From positions 1 to 15,369 of the forward strand of contig JBECKR010000161.1 in assembly GCA_040235415.1 (NCBI GenBank): 15,369 nucleotides of DNA, read 5' to 3'. Origin of the DNA: JBECKR01 sp040235415 (GTDB taxonomy: Bacteria; Acidobacteriota; Polarisedimenticolia; Polarisedimenticolales; Polarisedimenticolaceae). The notes below the pieces were generated by a model. That model was not told the DNA's origin. It saw only the letters and a list, made by a program, of their open reading frames with translations, and ran no database searches. The translations under genes and the position numbers were made by a program. The stretch's first letter is position 1. Every line of letters starts with the position of its first letter. Of this stretch, positions 7,982 through 14,247 are shown piece by piece.

Positions 7982-8412
7982 GCGACGAGAGTCGGGGGCG
8001 AGACGCGTTCGTGAGCTCCCGGGCCCCGGAGCCGGTCGGGGCGTTTCCCCATGCGCGCCGCGTGGGAGGGCTGCTGTTCCTCTCCGGGATCGGGCCGCGG
8101 CGGCGCGGCTCCCGGGAAATCCCCGGAGTCAAGCTCGACGACGCCGGCCGAGTCGTGGACCACGACATCGCCGCGCAGACCGTTGCGGTGTTCGAGAACG
8201 TCCGGACGGTGCTGGAGGACGCGGGCGCGCGCTGGGAGGACATCGTCGACGTCACGGTGTTCCTCACGGACATGGCACGCGACTTCGACACCTTCAACCG
8301 GCTCTACGCCGAGCACTTCCGCGACAACCGGCCGACCCGAACGACCGTCGAGGTCGGAGCCCTGCCGACGCCGATCGCGGTCGAGCTCAAGGTCGTCGCG
8401 GTCGCGCGATGA
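7978..8412 (+). CDS. nbaF: RidA-family 2-aminomuconate deaminase
   Basis: A 144-residue member of the RidA/YjgF/YER057c family. In this context it most likely hydrolyses 2-aminomuconate to 4-oxalocrotonate and ammonia, as AmnD/NbaF do. Visible family features are the N-terminal FPHARRVGGLLFLSGIGPRR, DIAAQTVAVFENVRTVLEDAG, the segment EDIVDVTVFLTDM and the C-terminal RPTRTTVEVGALPTPIAVELKVVAVA, where the Arg in PTRTTV and the Glu in VELK correspond to the usual active-site cleft positions. The ATG at 7978 overlaps the dehydrogenase stop (ATGA) and has GGAGGAGG just upstream (about 7967-7974). Its own stop overlaps the methyltransferase start in the same way. A general enamine/imine deaminase role cannot be excluded, since the family is hard to divide by sequence alone. 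Confidence 0.82.
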   Translation: MSDESRGRDAFVSSRAPEPVGAFPHARRVGGLLFLSGIGPRRRGSREIPGVKLDDAGRVVDHDIAAQTVAVFENVRTVLEDAGARWEDIVDVTVFLTDMARDFDTFNRLYAEHFRDNRPTRTTVEVGALPTPIAVELKVVAVAR

Positions 8413-9245
8413 AGGCCCTGCGCAAGCTCCGGAACAACGTCCTTTCCGCGCGGGCCGTGTCCGTGCTGGGACCTCGGCAGTTCGTCCGCCTCGTGCTCAC
8501 GATGGCGGTGCTCGCTCCTGAGGTCGCGCGCGGCGGCGACCTTCGGCCGGTCGACCGTGCGATGGGGCGCCGCATCCGCAGCTTCCGCTACCGTGGACGC
8601 CGGGTGGCGTTCGATTGCGCGTTCTGCGACGCCCGCATCTTGGACGGCTCCTTCGCGTTCGGAATCGCGCGCGAGATCTACGTTCGCGACTGCTACTTCG
8701 CGCACCAGCCCAGGGAGGTCTACGAACGCGTCCGAACCGTGCTCGACATCGGAGCCAACCGGGGCGCGTTCTCCGCGTTGATGGCCGGTCACTCCGAGTT
8801 CGTCCTCAGCATCGAGGCCCAGGAGATCTTCGCGCCGGTGATCCGCCACGTCGTCGCCTCGAACGATCCGGTGCGGCACGCGGTCGAGATCGGCTTCGTC
8901 GGAAGCGGGGGGGTTCTCGGCGGAAAGGGAGGCGACGCGTTGACGATCGAGGGGTTGCTCGATCGCCATGGCATCGAGCGGGTCGACTTCGTGAAGATCG
9001 ACATCGAGGGGAGCGAGTTCGGGCTCTTCGGCGATCCGTCCTGGCTCGAGAGGGTCGCCGCGATCTCCATGGAGGTCCACCCCGCCTTCGGGGACCCGAG
9101 CGCGATCTCGGCCGTGCTGCAGCGTCGCGGATTCGCCTGCGTCGCGGCCGATGAGAACCTGGTGACGATCGCGCCGGGGCGACGCGCCAGCTTCATCTAC
9201 GCGTGGCGGCGCGACGCGGCGGATCGGACGTCGCCCGGCCGCTAG
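8409..9245 (+). CDS. FkbM-family SAM-dependent methyltransferase
   Basis: A 278-residue protein with the FkbM methyltransferase pattern: SAM motif I VLDIGANRGAFS (111-122), an acidic residue after strand 2 (SIEAQ, 134-138), the hallmark FVKIDIEGSEFGLF (194-207), and MEVHP (221-225). FkbM enzymes are typically O-methyltransferases acting on sugars, polyketides or other small molecules. The N-terminal 60 residues are basic and moderately hydrophobic (residues 25-40) without a clear signal peptide. The ATG overlaps the deaminase stop by 4 bases (ATGA), so it is cotranslated with the 2-aminomuconate genes. No FkbM enzyme is a known step of kynurenine catabolism, so the substrate is unknown. The TAG stop (9243-9245) shares CTAG with the stop of the convergent kynB gene. 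The family call is firm; any pathway role is inference. Confidence 0.87.
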   Translation: MKALRKLRNNVLSARAVSVLGPRQFVRLVLTMAVLAPEVARGGDLRPVDRAMGRRIRSFRYRGRRVAFDCAFCDARILDGSFAFGIAREIYVRDCYFAHQPREVYERVRTVLDIGANRGAFSALMAGHSEFVLSIEAQEIFAPVIRHVVASNDPVRHAVEIGFVGSGGVLGGKGGDALTIEGLLDRHGIERVDFVKIDIEGSEFGLFGDPSWLERVAAISMEVHPAFGDPSAISAVLQRRGFACVAADENLVTIAPGRRASFIYAWRRDAADRTSPGR

Positions 9246-9865
9246 CCGGCAACGTCCCTGAGGATCGCGCGGACCGGGCTGGCGTCGAACCCCTCGAGGT
9301 TCAGGGGCAACGCGATCAGCTCGTAGGCTCCCTCCGGAACGTCGCGGAGCACGAGTCCCTCGAGAATCGCCATGTCGCGCCGCAGGAACGCGCGGTGCGC
9401 CGGGAGGTCCTTCGATTCGAACGGATCGACGCTCGGCGTGTCGATGCCGACGAGCCGGACGCCACGGTCGTGCAGGAGCTCGACCGCGTTCGGATCGATC
9501 GCGGCGAAGTCCTCGTTGAACGCGGTCGGGTCGGGGTACGTCCCCGTGGCGATCAGCACGCGCTCGGTCCGGAGATCGACCGGAAGCGCCGAGGCCCCCA
9601 CGAGCCCGCCCCGCGGGACGCGCACGCGTACGACGCGGCACGGCCCGACGTAGAGCGCGAGGTCCCGTGCGTCGATCGTCGGCGCGCCGCGGCCGTAGTG
9701 GCTCGGGGCGTCGGCGTGGGCTCCGAGGTGCACGGTCGCCCGCAGCGCCGAGAGCGTGAGGTGGTCGCCGCGCGCCATGTCGAGCAGGACCTCCCGCGTC
9801 GGCGGAACGTCGCCCGGCCAGACCGCGAGACCGGAACCGATCGGGGGGCTGATGTCGCGGATCAT
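9242..9865 (-). CDS. kynB: Kynurenine formamidase (cyclase family)
   Basis: A metal-dependent hydrolase of 207 residues that converts N-formyl-L-kynurenine to L-kynurenine and formate, the second step of tryptophan catabolism. The metal-binding signature of the bacterial KynB/cyclase family is present as HLGAHADAPSHY, giving His46, His50, Asp52 and His56. The N-terminus MIRDISPPIGSGLAVWPGD and the C-terminal part (DTPSVDPFESKDLPAHRAFL, then LEGLVLRDVPEGAYELIALP) fit KynB closely. The ATG at 9865 has GAGGAG 5 bases upstream (9871-9876). It lies 22 bases after the kynA stop and is the last gene of the minus-strand operon. Its TAG (9242-9244) is read from the same CTAG as the stop of the opposing methyltransferase gene. 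Confidence 0.92.
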   Translation of the reverse strand: MIRDISPPIGSGLAVWPGDVPPTREVLLDMARGDHLTLSALRATVHLGAHADAPSHYGRGAPTIDARDLALYVGPCRVVRVRVPRGGLVGASALPVDLRTERVLIATGTYPDPTAFNEDFAAIDPNAVELLHDRGVRLVGIDTPSVDPFESKDLPAHRAFLRRDMAILEGLVLRDVPEGAYELIALPLNLEGFDASPVRAILRDVAG

Positions 9866-9887
9866 CGGCGCTCCTCGCGCTGGCGCG

Positions 9888-10670
9888 TCACAGCTCGTGA
9901 CGGATCGCCCACAGGTCCGGGAAGATCGGGTGAAACAGGGTGCGCTTCAGGAACTCGACGCCGAGCGACCCCCCCGTGCCGCGCTTGTTGCCGATGGTGC
10001 GCTCGACCATCTTGACGTGGCGGTAGCGCCACTCCTGCATGCCCTCGTCGACGTCGGTCATGTGCTCGAGCAGGATCGCGATCTCGGGGCGCTCGCGGTA
10101 CAGACGGAGGATCCCGCGCTGCACCTCCGGGTGCGGTCGGTTCTGCTCGCGGGGCGGCTTGGCGCGAATGTCGGGCGGGATCGCGACGCCCTGGCGCTCG
10201 AGGAAGTCGTAGAAGTGGTCCGTCAGGGAGCGGTCCTCGAGCCGCCGCTCGAGGCGCTCGCGGGCCGCGCTCGCCTCGGGGTGATACCGCAGCATCTCGG
10301 GTCGCTTGTAGCCCAGCGCGAACTCGAGCTCCCGGAACTGCACGGACTGGAACCCGGAAGCCGTATCGAGGCGGTCGCGGAAGGACGAGAACGACATCGG
10401 CGTCATGGTCTCGAGGACGTCGAGCTGCCCGACGAGGGTCTTGAGGATCGTCCTGATGCGGTAGAACGTCGCGACCGCGCCGAACGGGTCGCCGGCGGAG
10501 AGGTCGCGCTCGACCTTCCCGATCTCGTGCAGCACGAGCTTGAACCACAGCTCGTAGACCTGGTGGATCACGATGAACAGCATCTCGTCGTGCTGCTCGG
10601 GGTCCGACCGGGGGCGCTGCAGCGCCAGCAGCCGATCGAGCTCGAGGTACGAACCGTAGGTCAGCGGCAT
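9888..10670 (-). CDS. kynA: Tryptophan 2,3-dioxygenase
   Basis: A heme dioxygenase of 260 residues that opens the indole ring of L-tryptophan to N-formylkynurenine, the committed step. Key features of the family: the active-site His36 in FIVIHQVYELWFKLVLHE, substrate-binding Arg98 and Ser105 around FRDRLDTASGFQSVQFRELE, the proximal heme ligand His218 in WRYRHVKMVERTIG, and the GTGGS loop at 231-235 that closes over the substrate. The protein is shorter than eukaryotic TDO but about normal for compact bacterial forms. The ATG has GGAGGA 8 bases upstream. kynU ends 22 bases before it and kynB follows 22 bases after it, all in one operon. Indoleamine dioxygenase is ruled out by the motifs. Confidence 0.96.
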   Translation of the reverse strand: MPLTYGSYLELDRLLALQRPRSDPEQHDEMLFIVIHQVYELWFKLVLHEIGKVERDLSAGDPFGAVATFYRIRTILKTLVGQLDVLETMTPMSFSSFRDRLDTASGFQSVQFRELEFALGYKRPEMLRYHPEASAARERLERRLEDRSLTDHFYDFLERQGVAIPPDIRAKPPREQNRPHPEVQRGILRLYRERPEIAILLEHMTDVDEGMQEWRYRHVKMVERTIGNKRGTGGSLGVEFLKRTLFHPIFPDLWAIRHEL

Positions 10671-10692
10671 CGTCCGTTCCTCCGGGACGCGT

Positions 10693-11955
10693 TCACCCGC
10701 GGTGCGCCGCGAGCGCGGACCCGAACCGCCAGACGTCGTGGAACGTGTTGTACAGCGGAACCGGCGCGACTCGGATGACGTCCGGCTCGCGGTAGTCGCC
10801 GACGAACCCGAGATCGTGCAGCTCGTCGAACAGCCCGCGTCCGTCCCGCCGCACCCGGATCGACAGCTGACAGCCCCGGGACTCGGGGTCGCGGGGAGTC
10901 AGGATCTCGAAGCGGTCGCCGGGAATGTCCTCCACGAGCCGCTGCAAGAAGCCGGTCATCGCGATCGACTTCTCGCGCAACCGAGACGGCCGCGCCTCGT
11001 CGAACAGCGCCAAGGACGCCCGGAGCGGTGCGATCGCGAGGATCGGCGGGTTGCCGAGCTGCCAGCCGTCGGCGCCCTCGCGCGGGACGAACTCCGGCTC
11101 GAGGTGCATCCGGAAGCGCCGCGCCGGGTCGTTGCCCCACCATCCCGCCAGGCGAGGCAGCGCGAGGTTCAGCCCGTGCCGCTCGTGCACGAAGCAGCCC
11201 GCGATCGAGCCGGGCCCGGCGTTGAGGTACTTGTACGAGCACCACACCGCGAAGTCGCAGCCGTCGTCGTGCAGCGCCAACGGCACGTTACCGATCGCGT
11301 GCGCGAGGTCGAACCCGACGATCGCCCCCGCCGCGCGAGCCGCGCGTGCGACCCGTGCGAGATCGAACCGCTGTCCGGTGAAGTACTGCACACCCGAGAG
11401 CAGGACCAAGGCGACGCTCTCGCCGCGCCGCTCGAGCAGGCCCTCGACGTCCTCGATTCGAAGCGTCGTCTCGCCGGCCCGCGGGCGCGCGACGATCAGC
11501 TCCCGGTCCGGGTCGAGCCCGTGCCACGCGATCTGCGACCGCACCGCGTAGGTGTCGGACGGGAACGCGCAGTCCTCCATCACGACCGCCCCGCGCCCCG
11601 GCCCCGGCCGGTAGAACGTCGCCATCATGAGGTGCAGGTTCGCGGTCAGGCCGTTCATGGCGACGACCTCGTGGGGCAGCGCGCCCGCGAGCCGCGCGAG
11701 CCCGTCGCGCACGAGCTCGTGGTAGCCGTACCACGGATCCGCGCCTTCGAAATGCGCGTCCACCGCCCGCTCGGCCCACGCGTCGAGCTCGCGGCCGACG
11801 TACCGCCTCGCCTCGAGCGGCATCAGGCCCAGGGAGTTGCCGCACAGGTACGTCCGGCGCTCGCCGCGCGCCCCGACGGGGTGGGCGAAGCGCTCGCGGA
11901 AGCCCGCGAGCGGGTCGGCGGCGTCGCGCTCGAGCGCGTCGCGCTCCGCGGTCAC
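10693..11955 (-). CDS. kynU: Kynureninase
   Basis: A PLP-dependent hydrolase of 420 residues that splits 3-hydroxykynurenine (or kynurenine) to 3-hydroxyanthranilate (or anthranilate) plus alanine. Visible features: YLCGNSLGLMP (36-46), MNGLTANLHLMMATFYRP (100-117), PLP-contacting Asp216 in GFDLAHAIGN, and the Schiff-base Lys242 in CSYKYLNAGPGS. The C-terminal domain has GWQLGNPPILAIAPLRASL and ends with IRVAPVPLYNTFHDV. The start is the GTG at 11955, which overlaps the ACMSD stop (GTGA on the minus strand) and has GCGAGGA 6 bases upstream. The same frame stays open further upstream, but that stretch overlaps ACMSD and is not kynureninase-like. Both chain neighbours are pathway genes, and 3-hydroxyanthranilate dioxygenase in the operon points to 3-hydroxykynurenine as the physiological substrate. 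Confidence 0.95.
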   Translation of the reverse strand: MTAERDALERDAADPLAGFRERFAHPVGARGERRTYLCGNSLGLMPLEARRYVGRELDAWAERAVDAHFEGADPWYGYHELVRDGLARLAGALPHEVVAMNGLTANLHLMMATFYRPGPGRGAVVMEDCAFPSDTYAVRSQIAWHGLDPDRELIVARPRAGETTLRIEDVEGLLERRGESVALVLLSGVQYFTGQRFDLARVARAARAAGAIVGFDLAHAIGNVPLALHDDGCDFAVWCSYKYLNAGPGSIAGCFVHERHGLNLALPRLAGWWGNDPARRFRMHLEPEFVPREGADGWQLGNPPILAIAPLRASLALFDEARPSRLREKSIAMTGFLQRLVEDIPGDRFEILTPRDPESRGCQLSIRVRRDGRGLFDELHDLGFVGDYREPDVIRVAPVPLYNTFHDVWRFGSALAAHRG

Positions 11956-12998
11956 CGCGGGTCCTCGCCTTCGGGGAAGAATCTCGACGGGTCGAGTCCC
12001 AGGAGCTCGAGCGCGGTCCCGGCGAGCATCCTCGCCGCGGCCGGCGGAGACAGATCCGGCAGGGTCTCGAGCAACGCTCCCGGTCGCGTCTCGCCGAGCG
12101 GAAAGGGATAGTCGGATCCGAGCGCGATCCGTCCGGGGCCGACGAGGTCGATCAGGTAGCGCAGCGCGCGAGGGTCGTGGACGAGGGAGTCGTAGTACAG
12201 CCTCCGGAGGTACTCCGTCGGCGGGACGTCGTTGTCGACCGCGCACAGGTCGGGCCGGACCCGGAAGCCGTGCTCGATCCGTCCGATCGTCCCGGGAAAC
12301 GCGCCGCCGCCGTGCGCCAGGGCGACCCGGAGCGCCGGAAGGCGCTCGAGCACGCCGCCGAAGATCAGGGAGCACGCCGCGAGCGAGGTCTCGGCGGGCA
12401 TCCCGACGAGCCACGGGAGCCAGTACTTCGGCATGCGGTCCTGCCCCGCCATGTCCCACGGGTGGACGAACACGGCGGCACCGAGCGCGGCGGCCGCCTC
12501 GAACACCGGGAACAGCTCGGCGGCGTCGAGGTTCCAATCGTTGACGTGCGTACCGATCTCGACGCCGGCGAGACCCAGCTCCCGGACCGCGCGCTCGAGC
12601 TCGCGCACCGCGAGATCGGGCGCCTGCATCGGAAGCGTCGCCAGGCCGACGAACCGTCGCGGCGCGTCGGCGACGTTTTCGGCGAGATCGTCGTTGAGCA
12701 GCTTCGCGAGGTCGGCGGCGTCCGCCCCGCGCGCCCAGTAGCTGAACATCACCGGCACCGTCGAGAGCACCTGGACGTCGACGCCGTCGCGATCGCAGTC
12801 GGCGAGCCGGACCGCCGGGGACCACAGGTTCTCGCGGACCTCGCGGAAGGTGCGCTCGCCCCGCATCATCCGCGCGCAGCCGGGCCCGTCGTGCTCCAAG
12901 CGCACGAAACCCCCGTACCCGTACCGCCGGTCGAGGTCCGGCCAGCGCTCCGGGAGGACGTGGGTATGGAGGTCGATCTTGCGCGGGGGCACGCTCAC
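11952..12998 (-). CDS. nbaD: 2-amino-3-carboxymuconate-6-semialdehyde decarboxylase (ACMSD)
   Basis: An amidohydrolase-superfamily decarboxylase of 348 residues (typical about 335) that converts 2-amino-3-carboxymuconate semialdehyde to 2-aminomuconate semialdehyde, diverting it from spontaneous closure to quinolinate. Zinc ligands are visible: His11 and His13 in DLHTHVLPE, His179 in VFVHPWDMAGQ, and Asp296 in ALGSDYPFPLGE. The catalytic His229 is in ALAHGGGAFP. VSTVPVMFSYWA-like residues at 79-89 (STVPVMFSYWA) and HVNDWNLDAAELFPVFEAA (151-169) are typical of ACMSD rather than of other amidohydrolase_2 decarboxylases. The GTG at 12998 overlaps the stop of the dioxygenase gene (GTGA). The GGAGG there is about 15 bases upstream, so coupling probably helps initiation. 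A second GTG two codons in (12992) is a possible alternative. The stop overlaps kynU by 4 bases. Confidence 0.93.
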   Translation of the reverse strand: MSVPPRKIDLHTHVLPERWPDLDRRYGYGGFVRLEHDGPGCARMMRGERTFREVRENLWSPAVRLADCDRDGVDVQVLSTVPVMFSYWARGADAADLAKLLNDDLAENVADAPRRFVGLATLPMQAPDLAVRELERAVRELGLAGVEIGTHVNDWNLDAAELFPVFEAAAALGAAVFVHPWDMAGQDRMPKYWLPWLVGMPAETSLAACSLIFGGVLERLPALRVALAHGGGAFPGTIGRIEHGFRVRPDLCAVDNDVPPTEYLRRLYYDSLVHDPRALRYLIDLVGPGRIALGSDYPFPLGETRPGALLETLPDLSPPAAARMLAGTALELLGLDPSRFFPEGEDPR

Positions 12999-13519
12999 CG
13001 GGACGCCTGCGGGACCTCCTGCACCGTACCGCACCGGGCGCACGTGCGCAGGGCCTCGTCGGCGTAGTACCGCTCGATGATCGGCTTCAGCTGCGTCCCG
13101 AGGTCTTCGAGCTCGAAGGCGGCGTCGTGCAACACCTCGCCGCACCCGTCGCAGAACCACCGCAGGTGGTCGATCTCTCCGGGGCGGCGGGCCCGCTCGA
13201 TGACCATCCCGACCGTGCCCGAGGGGCGCTGCGGAGAGTGCGGCACGCGGGCCGGAAGCAGGAAGATCTCGCCTTCACGCACCGTGACGTCGCGCGGTCC
13301 GCCGTCCTCCATGAGGCGGACCACGATGTCGCCCTCGATCTGGTAGAAGAACTCCTCGCCTTCCTCGACGTGAAAGTCCTTGCGCCGATTCGGCCCGCCG
13401 ACCACCATGACGAGAAAGTCGCGGTCCCTCCAGACCATCTTGTTGCCGACCGGCGGCTTCAGCAGATGGCGGTTCTCCTCGATCCAGGCCTTCAGGTTCT
13501 GAGGGGTCGGCTTGTCCAC
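12995..13519 (-). CDS. nbaC: 3-hydroxyanthranilate 3,4-dioxygenase
   Basis: A cupin-fold non-heme iron(II) dioxygenase of 174 residues that opens 3-hydroxyanthranilate to 2-amino-3-carboxymuconate semialdehyde. The 2-His-1-Glu iron site is His50, Glu56 (in KDFHVEEGEEFFYQ) and His94 (LLPARVPHSPQRP). A second, rubredoxin-like metal site typical of bacterial and fungal forms is complete: Cys123 and Cys126 (WFCDGCGE) with Cys160 and Cys163 (RTCARCG). Arg46 and Arg98 are in substrate-binding regions. Translation starts at GTG 13519, preceded by GGAGGA with about 6 bases of spacing. The lipoprotein gene ends 30 bases upstream and the ACMSD start overlaps this stop by 4 bases. Length and motifs match characterised bacterial enzymes closely. 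Confidence 0.96.
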   Translation of the reverse strand: MDKPTPQNLKAWIEENRHLLKPPVGNKMVWRDRDFLVMVVGGPNRRKDFHVEEGEEFFYQIEGDIVVRLMEDGGPRDVTVREGEIFLLPARVPHSPQRPSGTVGMVIERARRPGEIDHLRWFCDGCGEVLHDAAFELEDLGTQLKPIIERYYADEALRTCARCGTVQEVPQASR

Positions 13520-13549
13520 GCTCCGTCCTCCGTCCCGGGGCCCGCGGCC

Positions 13550-14164
13550 CTACTTGATCTCGAACTTGACGAACACCGGGTCCTGGAGCTGCGGCGCCTG
13601 CAGGAACATCTCGAAGCGGTGGTTCTTCACTCCGGTCGTCGGCCGCGGGAAGTAGATGTAGTCCACGATGTAGCCGAACTTCGGCAGCGACACGCTGTCC
13701 CGCACGACGTTCGAGCCTCGTATCGCCTGGCGCCGCGGGCTGAAGTTGCTCGGGTAGCGCGTGAACGCCGCGAACCGCGCGTCGACGATTCCGGGAAGCT
13801 CCGAGAGCCGCCGGTCCCAGTCCAGGAACTCGTAATGCTGCATCAGCTCCCGCGGGCTCGCCGCGGGGTAGCGATTCCCCTGGTCGTCGACCAGCACGAA
13901 CGATTCCCGGGTGATCGTGAGCTCGTTGAGCGCCCGGTTCGCGACGGAGAACTCGATCGGGATGTATTCGGCGTCCTCGCGGTAGCGTGCGGCCTTGGTG
14001 TCGACGATGAGATCGACGAGGTCACCGCTCTCCACGAAGGCGAAGAACGTCAGCTTGCGATCGAGCCCCGAGGCCTCCTGGCCGCGCATCTCGCGGCGCG
14101 TTGCGCAGGAGCCGAGCGCGAGCAAAAGCAGGGCGACGGTCGCGGCACGGGCGGGCTTCGTCAT
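13550..14164 (-). CDS. Putative lipoprotein of unknown function at the head of the kynurenine operon
   Basis: A 204-residue protein I do not recognise as a named family. Residues 1-20 form a lipoprotein signal: basic MTKPAR, a hydrophobic run ATVALLLLAL, then lipobox LGSC with Cys20 as the lipidation site. The mature part looks soluble and rich in beta strands, with FAFVESGDLVDLIVDTKAARY, then IPIEFSVANRALNELTITRESFVLVDDQGNRY, which resembles Ig-like domains of extracytoplasmic proteins. It ends FVKFEIK. The ATG at 14164 is preceded by GGAGGAAGGA about 10 bases upstream, and it places the signal sequence at the N-terminus. Although the frame continues a few codons upstream, that would bury the signal. 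The gene lies 30 bases before nbaC and so probably shares its transcript. Whether it serves the pathway or is only a neighbour cannot be told. Confidence 0.85.
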   Translation of the reverse strand: MTKPARAATVALLLLALGSCATRREMRGQEASGLDRKLTFFAFVESGDLVDLIVDTKAARYREDAEYIPIEFSVANRALNELTITRESFVLVDDQGNRYPAASPRELMQHYEFLDWDRRLSELPGIVDARFAAFTRYPSNFSPRRQAIRGSNVVRDSVSLPKFGYIVDYIYFPRPTTGVKNHRFEMFLQAPQLQDPVFVKFEIK

Positions 14165-14217
14165 GGTGTCCGGTTCCTTCCTCCCCCTCGCGTAGACCCG
14201 TTTCGTACGAGTTCCCA

Positions 14218-14247
14218 AGGGTAAGCCGCCCCGGCGGCGGCGGTCAA
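14218..14247 (-). promoter_or_regulatory. Possible sigma-70 promoter for the lipoprotein-kynurenine operon
   Basis: On the minus strand TTGACC (14247-14242) and TACCCT (14223-14218) are 18 bases apart, the same -35 sequence and spacing as the promoter at 2812-2841. The -35 hexamer overlaps the aroDE stop codon. It would give a leader of about 45 bases before the ATG at 14164, with a good ribosome-binding site. The -10 matches only TAnnnT, so support is modest. No operator-like long palindrome is visible; TCGTACGA at 14203-14210 is an 8-base perfect palindrome in the would-be leader. Confidence 0.35.

Noticed and set aside
11956..12825. Upstream extension of kynureninase to a 710-residue protein
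   Set aside because: The extension overlaps the ACMSD gene out of frame and has no similarity to any domain I know. The GTG at 11955 gives the normal kynureninase N-terminus.
13520..13549. GC-rich gap with GGGCCC palindrome as a terminator
   Set aside because: The stem is short and there is no run of T residues. The gap is more likely a simple intra-operon spacer carrying the nbaC ribosome-binding site.
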